Shown one piece after another: positions 21,415-27,012 of a stretch of 27,012 bases of DNA. This stretch comes from an uncultured Collinsella sp. (GTDB taxonomy: Bacteria; Actinomycetota; Coriobacteriia; Coriobacteriales; Coriobacteriaceae): assembly GCA_900542165.1 (NCBI GenBank), contig UQMM01000029.1, forward strand, positions 1 through 27,012, read 5' to 3'. The notes beneath the pieces were generated by a model, which saw nothing but the letters and a program-made list of their open reading frames with translations, did not search any database and was not told where the DNA came from. The stretch's first letter is position 1. Each line of letters begins with the position of its first letter. Both the position numbers and the translations under genes were made by a program.

Positions 21415-22140
21415 ATGACGGTCTATGTGACGGGCGACGTCCATGGCGGCGCTGACATGCAAAAGCTCCGCGATTGGGAGCTTAGGGATAGCCTGGCGAG
21501 CGACGACTATCTCATCATCGCGGGCGACTTTGGCTTTCCCTGGGACTTTTCTGCCGAGGAATGTGCCGATATTGCTTGGCTGGAGTCGCGCCCCTACACC
21601 GTGCTGTTTGTCGACGGCAACCACGAGCGTTTCGATCACTGGGCGGAGCGACCCATGGAGTTGTGGCACGGTGGGCTGACGCAGCGCCTGTCGGATACCT
21701 CGCCCATACGGCGCCTGACGCGCGGCGAGGTTTTTGAACTCGACGGCTCAACGATCCTTACCATGGGCGGCGCCACGAGCGTGGACAAGGAATATCGCGT
21801 GCCGTATTCCAGTTGGTGGCCGCAGGAGCTGCCGGACGAGCGCAACTTTGGGGAGGTGCGGGCAAGGCTCGACAGCGTGGGTTGGAAGGTCGACTACGTA
21901 ATCACCCACACCTGCTCCACGCGCATGCTCTCGCCCACGCTCTATCCGGCACCCGGCTGGAATTGCCCCGGCGTTGATCGTCTTACTGCATTTTTCGATG
22001 AGCTGGAAGACCGCTTGGATTATAAGCGCTGGTACTACGGGCATTTTCATCGGGATGCCAACCCGGCCGAGCGCCACACCGTGCTCTATGACTGCATCGT
22101 TCGCTTGGGTGACGAACTCCAGCCCTGGGATGTTGCGTAG
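21415..22140 (+). CDS. Metallophosphoesterase (calcineurin-like), 241 residues
   Basis: The product has the five metallophosphoesterase motifs in order: VTGDVHGG (DxH), IIAGDFGFPWD (GD), FVDGNHERFD (GNHE), VITHTCS (H) and YYGHFHRD (GHxH). Substrates of this family range from phosphoproteins to nucleotides and cannot be inferred here. The start at 21415 precedes the MTVYVTGDVHGG opening. The ribosome site is weak (GGGGAAG at about 21398), and a slightly longer frame from 21379 is possible. It is unrelated in sequence to the YfcE-like enzyme at 11250. It converges with gluQ, and the stops are 15 bases apart. Confidence 0.85.
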   Translation: MTVYVTGDVHGGADMQKLRDWELRDSLASDDYLIIAGDFGFPWDFSAEECADIAWLESRPYTVLFVDGNHERFDHWAERPMELWHGGLTQRLSDTSPIRRLTRGEVFELDGSTILTMGGATSVDKEYRVPYSSWWPQELPDERNFGEVRARLDSVGWKVDYVITHTCSTRMLSPTLYPAPGWNCPGVDRLTAFFDELEDRLDYKRWYYGHFHRDANPAERHTVLYDCIVRLGDELQPWDVA

Positions 22141-22155
22141 AGGCGGGGTGGCTGG

Positions 22156-23157
22156 CTACTCGACCGTTACAGTGATGTTCTCCCGATGCGTACGGATAAC
22201 ATCCCAGCTAAAGTGCTCGACCAGCTGCTCGGCAGAGCGCGGTGTGGCGTCCGGCGCGATGCCCGTTTGCCCGGCGAGCCATCCCAGCAGCGCCTCGGGC
22301 GTGCCAAAGCGTGCGCGTAGTTCGCCCAGGTCCAAATCGCGGTCTCGCTTGGAAAGGCGGCGGCCATCCGGCGACATGAGCAGCGGAATGTGTGCGTAGT
22401 GCGGCGTTGGAAGTCCCAGCAGATGCTGCAGGTAGATTTGGCGCGGCGTGGAGCCCAGCAGGTCGCATCCGCGCACAACCTCGGTGACGCCCATGGCAGC
22501 GTCGTCGACCACCACGGCCAGCTGATAGGCAAACACGCCGTCGCTGCGGCGCACCAAAAAGTCTCCGCACTCGGTGGCGAGTGCCTCGCATTGGGCTCCG
22601 TACGTGCGGTCCACGAATTCGATCACGTCGTCTGCGAGGTCGTCGACGACGGGCACGCGCAGGCGCGTGGCCGGAGCGCGCAGGATGCTGCGGCGGGCAA
22701 CCTCTTCGGCAGAAAGGCCTCGGCAGGCGCCGCGGTAGATGGGCGTGCCGTCGCTCGCGTGCGGTGCGCTCGCGGCATGGAGTTCGGCGCGCGTGCAAAA
22801 ACAGGGATAGGTGAGGCCGGCGTCTTGCAGCTGGCGCAGGGCGTCCTCGTACAGATCCAGGCGATCGTGCTGGTAGTAGGGGCCTTCGTCCCACTCAAGC
22901 CCCAGCCAGGTCAGATCGTCAATCAGTTGAGCGGCAAGTTCCGGGCGCTTGCAGCGATCGTCCAGGTCCTCGATACGCAACACGATGCTGCCGCCCTGGC
23001 TGCGGGCCGAAAGCCACGAGCACAGGCAGCTGAATACGTTGCCCAGGTGCATGCGGCCCGAGGGCGACGGGGCAAAACGGCCCACGACGGGGGTGGGCTC
23101 TGCCGTTGCCGGTGCGTCCGCGGAGTGTGTTGCTATGTTGCGTGCGTTGATATCCAT
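22156..23157 (-). CDS. gluQ: Glutamyl-Q tRNA(Asp) synthetase
   Basis: GluQ attaches glutamate to the queuosine base at position 34 of tRNA(Asp). The 333-residue product is a GluRS catalytic core without the anticodon-binding domain. It carries the HIGH-like RFAPSPSGRMHLGN, LRIEDLDDRCKRP, and the zinc-site cysteines CFC followed by YRGAC. YQLAVVVDDAAMGVTEVVRG and the KMSKS-like GRRLSKRDRD follow. I chose ATG 23157. The frame is open to 23391, but the extra residues are unlike the family. A -10 hexamer TATACT ends eight bases before this ATG, which places the transcript start on or next to it, and no ribosome site is seen. The mRNA is therefore likely leaderless. Confidence 0.92.
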   Translation of the reverse strand: MDINARNIATHSADAPATAEPTPVVGRFAPSPSGRMHLGNVFSCLCSWLSARSQGGSIVLRIEDLDDRCKRPELAAQLIDDLTWLGLEWDEGPYYQHDRLDLYEDALRQLQDAGLTYPCFCTRAELHAASAPHASDGTPIYRGACRGLSAEEVARRSILRAPATRLRVPVVDDLADDVIEFVDRTYGAQCEALATECGDFLVRRSDGVFAYQLAVVVDDAAMGVTEVVRGCDLLGSTPRQIYLQHLLGLPTPHYAHIPLLMSPDGRRLSKRDRDLDLGELRARFGTPEALLGWLAGQTGIAPDATPRSAEQLVEHFSWDVIRTHRENITVTVE

Positions 23158-23164
23158 GCGGACG

Positions 23165-23170
23165 AGTATA
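23165..23170 (-). promoter_or_regulatory. -10 element TATACT of gluQ (leaderless)
   Basis: The minus-strand hexamer TATACT is seven bases upstream of the gluQ ATG, the typical position of the -10 of leaderless actinobacterial transcripts. No -35 is clear. Confidence 0.6.
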
Positions 23171-23240
23171 GCGCGGGAGGTGGGGGAGGCACCGACTCGA
23201 CAGTTCGATCGCGCCCGCCAGCCCAACCCCTCAAACGACA

Positions 23241-23276
23241 GAAACCCCGGCAGCTCTTCGCAACTGCCGGGGTTTC
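23241..23276. terminator. Strong hairpin upstream of gluQ
   Basis: GAAACCCCGGCAG (23241-23253) and its exact complement (23264-23276) make a 13-bp stem with a 10-base loop. Neither side has a good T-run, so it may be a terminator-like or REP-like structure with no clear owner. Confidence 0.5.
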
Positions 23277-23302
23277 CGCGGAAAAGGGGGACATGATCCT
23301 CA

Positions 23303-23346
23303 AGCGAACGGCAAAGGGGCAAACCGTTTTCGCTCAACTGCTTTAT
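23303..23346. repeat. Palindromic sequence in the gluQ-DUF2207 gap
   Basis: AGCGAACGG and CCGTTTTCGCT flank a core CAAAGGGGCAAA. The stem is imperfect (one bulged base). The layout resembles the other GGGG-cored palindromes of the window. The surrounding 455-base gap (23158-23612) otherwise holds the gluQ promoter, the hairpin at 23241 and the REP-like unit at 23447. Confidence 0.4.
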
Positions 23347-23446
23347 GCCCCTCGCTCGCCGGCTTAATCGGCTCACGCCGCGCCCACACAAAGCCGCTAC
23401 ACTTGTGACGGAGCTATGAAGTGGTATCTATTGCCGGAGCGGGCTA

Positions 23447-23501
23447 TGCCAAGGAGTGTCCCAGATTGCCGGCAGATAAGGAACGTCCCCAGGTGCCGGC
23501 C
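23447..23501. repeat. REP-like unit: TGCCAAGGAGTGTCCC ... TGCCGGCA, copy 1
   Basis: TGCCAAGGAGTGTCCC (23447-23462) and TGCCGGCA (23467-23474) are 20 bases apart, start to start. A second half, AAGGAACGTCCCC (23478-23490), is followed by TGCCGGC. The first two blocks recur with the same spacing at 26019-26046, beside the IS110 element. Confidence 0.65.
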
Positions 23502-23612
23502 GCGGGCGTGACTTTCGTCCCGTTTGATACTCCGCTGACCTAGATGTTCGTCACATGAACCCGCAAACGTGGGACAATGACGCTACTGGTATCACAGACA
23601 AAGGATGTGCCT

Positions 23613-25559
23613 ATGAACGCCCCCGTTGCCAAAACCTGTCGGCAGCGCCGCCTGTTTGCGCGATTCGCTTCCGTCTGCGCGCTCGTTGCGCTTGCGTTGT
23701 TGCTGCTGCCTGCCGCCGCGCACGCCGACGGCTACTCCATGACCCAAACCTACATCAGTGCCACGGTCGAGGCCGATGGATCGCTGACCGTTGTCGAGGG
23801 ACGCCAGTTTGATTTCGACGACGACATCAACGGCGTGTTTTGGGAGATCAATACGGGCACCAACCAGCAGGGCGGCACGGCGGACGTTGACGTGCTGAGT
23901 GTCGAGGAAGAGGACACCGCGTTTAACAAAGTCGATAGCGCGAACAAGGGCGATTCTGGCGTCTACACGGTCGAGCAGGCCGGTGACGGCGTAAGGATTA
24001 AGGTGTTCAGCCCCCACGAGAGCGGCGACAGCGCGATCTATTACGTGAGCTACACCATGACCGGTGCGGTTATGAACTGGGCCGATACCGCCGAGCTCTA
24101 CTGGAAGTTCGTGGGCGACGGCTGGTCTGCGGATTCCGACGATGTCGAGATGGAAGTGCGCTTCGCAAATGCCGCTGCCGGGACGGCGGCCGTCAAAGGC
24201 GATAACTTCCGCGCATGGGGCCACGGTCCGCTGGCGGGCGACGTGTCGCTCGATGAGGACGAGCCCATGGTCACCTATACCATTCCCTGCGTGCATCAGG
24301 GCGAATTCGCCGAGGCACGCATCGCCTTCCCCAGCGACTGGGTGCCGCAGCTTGCCGCCTCGGGCGAAGAGCGCATGTCAACGATCCTGAGCGAAGAGAA
24401 GGAATGGGCCGACGAAGCTAACGCCCGCCGTGAGCACGCGCGTGCGGTTGCCGGCGCGATTGCCGTGATGTGTGTTGTTGTGGCGGTTGCCTATACCGGT
24501 GTAATCGTGATGCTCAAGCTGCGCAGGCCCAAGCCCAAGCCGCTCTTCCAGGACGAGTACTTCCGCGATGTGCCCTCCGCCGATCATCCCGCGGTGCTTG
24601 CAACTCTTATGAGCTGGAACGACGTGCCCGATCAGGCATATATCGCCACGCTGATGAAGCTGACCGACGACCGCGTGATCAAGCTGGAAGAAGCGACCGA
24701 GACCAAGAAGAAGGGTCTGCTCCGTCGCGAAAAAGAGGAGCAGACGTATCGCATCACAGTGACCGACGAGGCCTGGAAGGCTGCCAAGAAGGACGGCATC
24801 GACCGCGACGTACTCAAGGTCTTCTTCGCTGGCGTTAAGCCCGATAAGGACGGAGTCCGTTCGCGCACGTTTAGCGAGCTGGAGGAATACGCTAGCGAGC
24901 GCACCACATCTGTTGGCGACAAGCTCGAGGACTATCAGAGCACGGTTAAGGGCAAGCTGGAGGCGCGCGAGCTTATCGCCTCGGACGGCACCGTCGCCCT
25001 GGTTGCCGGCTTGGTTCTCGGCATCATCATTGTCTTTGGCATTTTGGGCTCTCTGTTCTATACCGACTTTGCGGACGCCAACGTCGGTGCCGCTATGATC
25101 TCGATCCCCGTCACGATTGTGGGCTTTGTCCTGAGCTGCACCTTCCGCCGTTACACGTCGGAGGGCGCCGAGGTGGCGGCTCGCTGCAAGGCGCTCAAGC
25201 ATTGGCTCGAGGATTTTACGCGCCTGAAGGAGGCCGTCCCCAGCGATCTGATCTTGTGGAACAAGCTGCTGGTGATGGGCGTTGCCCTGGGCGTTTCGAA
25301 AGAAGTGCTGCGACAGCTGGCCGAGGCCGTGCCTGCGGATCTGCGCAACAGCGACGATTTCTACGACAACTACCCCTGCTACTGGTGGTATTACCATCAC
25401 TACGGCAACGAGTCTCCGCTCGATTCGTTCAACGATGTGTATCACGAGACCATCCGCGAGCTGGCTTCGAGTTCCGATAGCTCGAGCGCCGGCAGCGGCG
25501 GCGGCTTTTCCGGTGGCGGCGGTGGCGGCGTCGGCGGAGGCGGCGGCGGAACGTTCTAG
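23613..25559 (+). CDS. DUF2207 family membrane protein with Gly-rich tail
   Basis: The 648-residue product has a signal peptide (hydrophobic SVCALVALALLLLPAAAHA after a basic RQRR) and an extracytoplasmic DUF2207 beta-domain of about 240 residues. A span follows at about 278-302, then a cytoplasmic region with FRDVPSADHPAVLATLMSWN, the usual second block of this family. Two more spans lie at about 462-486 and 491-512, and the Gly-rich C-terminal tail (GGGFSGGGGGG...GTF) is typical of DUF2207 proteins. The function of the family is unknown, and it is anchored at the cell envelope. The ATG at 23613 follows AAAGGATG, and the ORF starting 12 codons earlier lacks support. A terminator follows the stop. 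Confidence 0.9.
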   Translation: MNAPVAKTCRQRRLFARFASVCALVALALLLLPAAAHADGYSMTQTYISATVEADGSLTVVEGRQFDFDDDINGVFWEINTGTNQQGGTADVDVLSVEEEDTAFNKVDSANKGDSGVYTVEQAGDGVRIKVFSPHESGDSAIYYVSYTMTGAVMNWADTAELYWKFVGDGWSADSDDVEMEVRFANAAAGTAAVKGDNFRAWGHGPLAGDVSLDEDEPMVTYTIPCVHQGEFAEARIAFPSDWVPQLAASGEERMSTILSEEKEWADEANARREHARAVAGAIAVMCVVVAVAYTGVIVMLKLRRPKPKPLFQDEYFRDVPSADHPAVLATLMSWNDVPDQAYIATLMKLTDDRVIKLEEATETKKKGLLRREKEEQTYRITVTDEAWKAAKKDGIDRDVLKVFFAGVKPDKDGVRSRTFSELEEYASERTTSVGDKLEDYQSTVKGKLEARELIASDGTVALVAGLVLGIIIVFGILGSLFYTDFADANVGAAMISIPVTIVGFVLSCTFRRYTSEGAEVAARCKALKHWLEDFTRLKEAVPSDLILWNKLLVMGVALGVSKEVLRQLAEAVPADLRNSDDFYDNYPCYWWYYHHYGNESPLDSFNDVYHETIRELASSSDSSSAGSGGGFSGGGGGGVGGGGGGTF

Positions 25560-25573
25560 CGAGCGCTTGCTTT

Positions 25574-25621
25574 GGGGTGGATCTTTCTGGGCGGTTGCCA
25601 GGGAAGATCCATCCCATTTTT
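25574..25621 (+). terminator. Terminator after the DUF2207 gene
   Basis: GGGGTGGATCTTTC and GAAGATCCATCCC pair over about 13 bases with one bulge and one G-U, and ATTTTTG follows. Confidence 0.85.
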
Positions 25622-25686
25622 GTGCATCGAAACGGGCCATGCTTTCCGCTGCGGACCTTCGCACAAGGGGCAGTGGGCAAAAATGC

Positions 25687-25885
25687 CAAATATGAGTACT
25701 GTTGCCTAGATTGTCACATTTGTTGTACTAAAAAATGGACTCCTAACGATATTATTTCTCGTTAGGAGTCCATTTTATTGTACATTTGGGGAGATACGTT
25801 AGTTCATCTGACGCGTCGAGACGCCTAAGAGACCCGAGAAAGCCGAATTGCGCTGCTGCTAAAAAGGTAACAGTACTCATATTTG
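25687..25885. repeat. A/T-rich element with 17-base terminal inverted repeats and central hairpin
   Basis: CAAATATGAGTACTGTT (25687-25703) and its exact complement AACAGTACTCATATTTG (25869-25885) bound a 199-base stretch that is much richer in A/T than the neighbouring genes. In the middle, an 18-bp perfect stem (25732-25749 and 25759-25776) continues outward imperfectly to GTAC on both sides. No ORF is credible. This looks like a non-autonomous mobile element, and the central structure may be transcribed or serve as a terminator. The rest of the 615-base gap (25560-26174) has the terminator above, the repeats below, a palindrome CCCTATAGGG at 25916-25925 and the IS110 left end. Confidence 0.7.
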
Positions 25886-25976
25886 ATGTTTTTTGACCAC
25901 AGCTATTTGCAGGCCCCCTATAGGGCGATGCCAACGAGGGCTTCGGCGGCCGTTTTGCTCAAGACTGTCCCCAGCG

Positions 25977-26008
25977 ACTAGTCATTTAAGAACGTCCCCA
26001 ATGACTAG
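25977..26008. repeat. 32-base dispersed palindromic repeat, copy B
   Basis: This is the reverse complement of the repeat at 9428-9459 with 31 of 32 bases matching. A further partial copy (GTCCCCAGCGACTAG, ending 25981) precedes it, so two units are in tandem here. Confidence 0.8.
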
Positions 26009-26018
26009 GTGTGGTTGC

Positions 26019-26046
26019 TGCCAAGGAGTGTCCCGGGGTGCCGGCA
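26019..26046. repeat. REP-like unit TGCCAAGGAGTGTCCC ... TGCCGGCA, copy 2, at the IS110 left end
   Basis: The blocks TGCCAAGGAGTGTCCC (26019-26034) and TGCCGGCA (26039-26046) match copy 1 at 23447-23474 with the same spacing. Similarity stops after 26046, which may mark the left boundary of the IS110 element. Confidence 0.6.
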
Positions 26047-26079
26047 TAGACGATATGAGCAGGACATAAAAACATTGAG

Positions 26080-26171
26080 AGCCCCTGCTGCATGAAAGAC
26101 CGCGGATTAGGCCGACAATGGTGTGTGTCTAATCCAACCGTGGCGGCCACGCCGCATTCATGGAAGGGGCT
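26080..26171 (+). ncRNA. Putative IS110 bridge RNA / structured noncoding left end
   Basis: The noncoding region before the transposase has nested inverted repeats. AGCCCCT (26080-26086) and CATG (26091-26094) face CATG (26159-26162) and AGGGGCT (26165-26171). Inside lie GGATTAG (26104-26110) with CTAATCC (26129-26135), and GTGGC-G-GCCAC (26140-26150). IS110-group elements carry a bridge RNA gene here that guides target and donor recognition. The location and folding fit, but the guide loops were not assigned. Confidence 0.45.
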
Positions 26172-26174
26172 CCC

Positions 26175-27012
26175 ATGCTCGATACTACCACCTTCATCGG
26201 CCTCGACGTCCACGCCCGCTCGATAAAGGCCGTCTCCCTCGACGTCATGACCGGGGAGGTACGTGCCGCGACCTTCGGCTACGACGCCGGCGCCGTCGCG
26301 GAGTGGGTCCGTTCCATGGACCCCAGGGCCAGGTGCGTGTACGAGTCCGGGGTCACGGGGTTCGACCTGCAGAAGAGGCTCTCCGGCCTGGGGGTCGACT
26401 GCGTGGTCGGCGCCGTCTCGAAGATGATCAAGCCCAGCGCGGACAGGCGCAGGAAGAACGACCGCAACGACGCCGAGTTCCTCGCCCGCATGCTGTCGGT
26501 CGGCAACGTGGTCGAGGTGTGGGTCCCCGACGACGAGTGCGAGGCCGCCCGCGACCTGACCAGGGCGCTCGAGGACGCGAGGGACGACCTCTCGCGCTCG
26601 AAGCAGCGGCTCTCCAAGTTCCTGCTCAGGCACGGGCTCGCCTTCGACGAGAGGACGCCCACCGGCCGCAGGAAGGGCAACTGGACCCGGGCGCACTGGT
26701 CCTGGATCGAGTCGATTAGGTTCGCGGAGGGGGCCGACAACGACGTGCTCGCCTACTACGTCGACGCGGTCAGGCGGGCGGCGGAGGAGAAGGCGCGGCT
26801 CGAGGGGCTCGTCGAGGCCGAGGCCCGCAAGCCCAGGTGGAGGAGGAGGGTCGACTCCCTGCGCTGCCTCAAGGGCGTCGACACCGCGACGGCCGCCGAC
26901 CTCGTGTTCGAGGCCGGCGAGTTCTCGAGGTTCGGGAACGCCCGGTCGTTCGCCGCATGGGTCGGCCTGACGCCCTCCGAGCACTCCAGCGGGGAGAGCG
27001 ACCGCAGGGGCG
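26175..27012 (+). CDS. IS110-family transposase (DEDD RuvC-like plus Tnp domain), 3' end beyond window
   Basis: 279 codons are visible and the frame is open at the window end. The N-terminal RuvC-like domain has the DEDD set: D11 in FIGLDVHARS, E57 in CVYESG, and D96/D99 in KNDRNDAEFLARML. A charged helical linker (about 130-220) follows. The C-terminal Tnp domain then opens with LRCLKGVDTATAADLV and FGNARSFAAWVGLTPSEHSSGES, whose serine (271/272) is at the position of the catalytic Ser in the family. IS110 transposases excise and insert the element through a circular form, guided by an RNA from the noncoding end. The ATG at 26175 has AAGGGG at 26164-26169. The last part of the gene, with the remaining C terminus, is outside the window. 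Confidence 0.93.
   Translation, partial: MLDTTTFIGLDVHARSIKAVSLDVMTGEVRAATFGYDAGAVAEWVRSMDPRARCVYESGVTGFDLQKRLSGLGVDCVVGAVSKMIKPSADRRRKNDRNDAEFLARMLSVGNVVEVWVPDDECEAARDLTRALEDARDDLSRSKQRLSKFLLRHGLAFDERTPTGRRKGNWTRAHWSWIESIRFAEGADNDVLAYYVDAVRRAAEEKARLEGLVEAEARKPRWRRRVDSLRCLKGVDTATAADLVFEAGEFSRFGNARSFAAWVGLTPSEHSSGESDRRG

Larger units (their letters stand above)
26047..27012 (+). mobile_element. IS110-family insertion sequence, left end to window end (right end missing)
   Basis: The element comprises a noncoding left end and an IS110-type transposase, and it continues past the window. The left boundary at about 26047 is inferred from where similarity to the REP-like repeat copy 1 stops. IS110 elements usually lack terminal inverted repeats, so the exact end is not visible. 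The transposase uses AGG arginine codons often, unlike the his genes, which use CGC/CGT almost exclusively. This supports recent acquisition. Confidence 0.8.

Noticed and set aside
23416..23511. A short plus-strand frame starting ATGAAGTGG before the DUF2207 gene
   Set aside because: About 30 codons that read through the REP-like unit, with no domain. Probably not a gene, though a -10-like TACACT lies upstream.
25986..26984. A 332-codon open frame on the minus strand across the IS110 transposase
   Set aside because: It is antisense to a transposase with intact DEDD and C-terminal motifs, is Pro/Arg/Gly-rich and has no recognisable domain. It is an effect of the base composition.
1..27012. 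CRISPR array or cas genes
   Set aside because: No series of direct repeats with regular unique spacers and no Cas-like protein was seen. The repeats present are palindromic and irregularly spread, apart from the three 62-base units, which are contiguous and not separated by spacers.

Overview
The window looks like a chromosomal segment of a high-G+C actinobacterium of the class Coriobacteriia, most likely Collinsella or a close relative. This rests on strongly G/C-biased third codon positions, a mazG-eno-divIC(ftsB)-ppx block that matches an actinobacterial gene order, a fused HisZ-HisG protein, and palindromic intergenic repeats of a kind I associate with Collinsella. The genus is an inference; no rRNA gene is present to settle it.

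Layout. (1) 1-1142: the end of a probable sugar-isomerase (SIS) gene and a complete xylose-isomerase-like TIM-barrel gene, a remnant of a carbohydrate operon. (2) 1143-1468: tandem palindromic repeats with a 62-base period, then a leader hairpin. (3) 1469-9431: a complete histidine operon, hisZG(fusion)-hisD-hisC-hisB-[palindromic repeat]-hisH-hisA-hisF-hisI-hisE. Most junctions are contiguous or overlapping, and the exception between hisB and hisH holds a 16-bp-stem palindrome. (4) 9459-10370 on the minus strand: a PHP-family phosphatase that converges on hisE and very probably supplies the histidinol-phosphatase missing from the operon. With it, every step from PRPP + ATP to histidine is encoded here. 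(5) 10711-12661: an orphan LarC C-terminal-domain protein, a YfcE-type phosphodiesterase and MazG. (6) 12851-16119: enolase, a DivIC/FtsB-like division protein and a Ppx/GppA phosphatase. (7) 16128-17845: a palindromic element, tRNA-Leu(UAA) with its terminator, a membrane-anchored helical-repeat protein, an orphan PTS IIB protein and a stand-alone VOC domain. (8) 17921-20546 on the minus strand: a DUF4342 membrane protein, an OmpR-type regulator and a sensor kinase in one operon. (9) 20751-20926: a MITE-like repeat. (10) 21090-25559: a small membrane protein, a metallophosphoesterase, GluQ (apparently leaderless) and a large DUF2207 membrane protein. (11) 25560-27012: a repeat-rich, partly A/T-rich region, then the left end and most of the transposase of an IS110-family element, cut off by the window end. 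The noncoding stretch before this transposase has the nested inverted repeats expected of a bridge RNA.

The window is largely housekeeping sequence. The unusual parts are the HisZG fusion, the orphan LarC2-type protein, the several short palindromic repeat families in nearly every larger intergenic gap (one 32-base sequence occurs twice, and one copy forms the hisE stop codon), and the IS110 element with its putative guide RNA.
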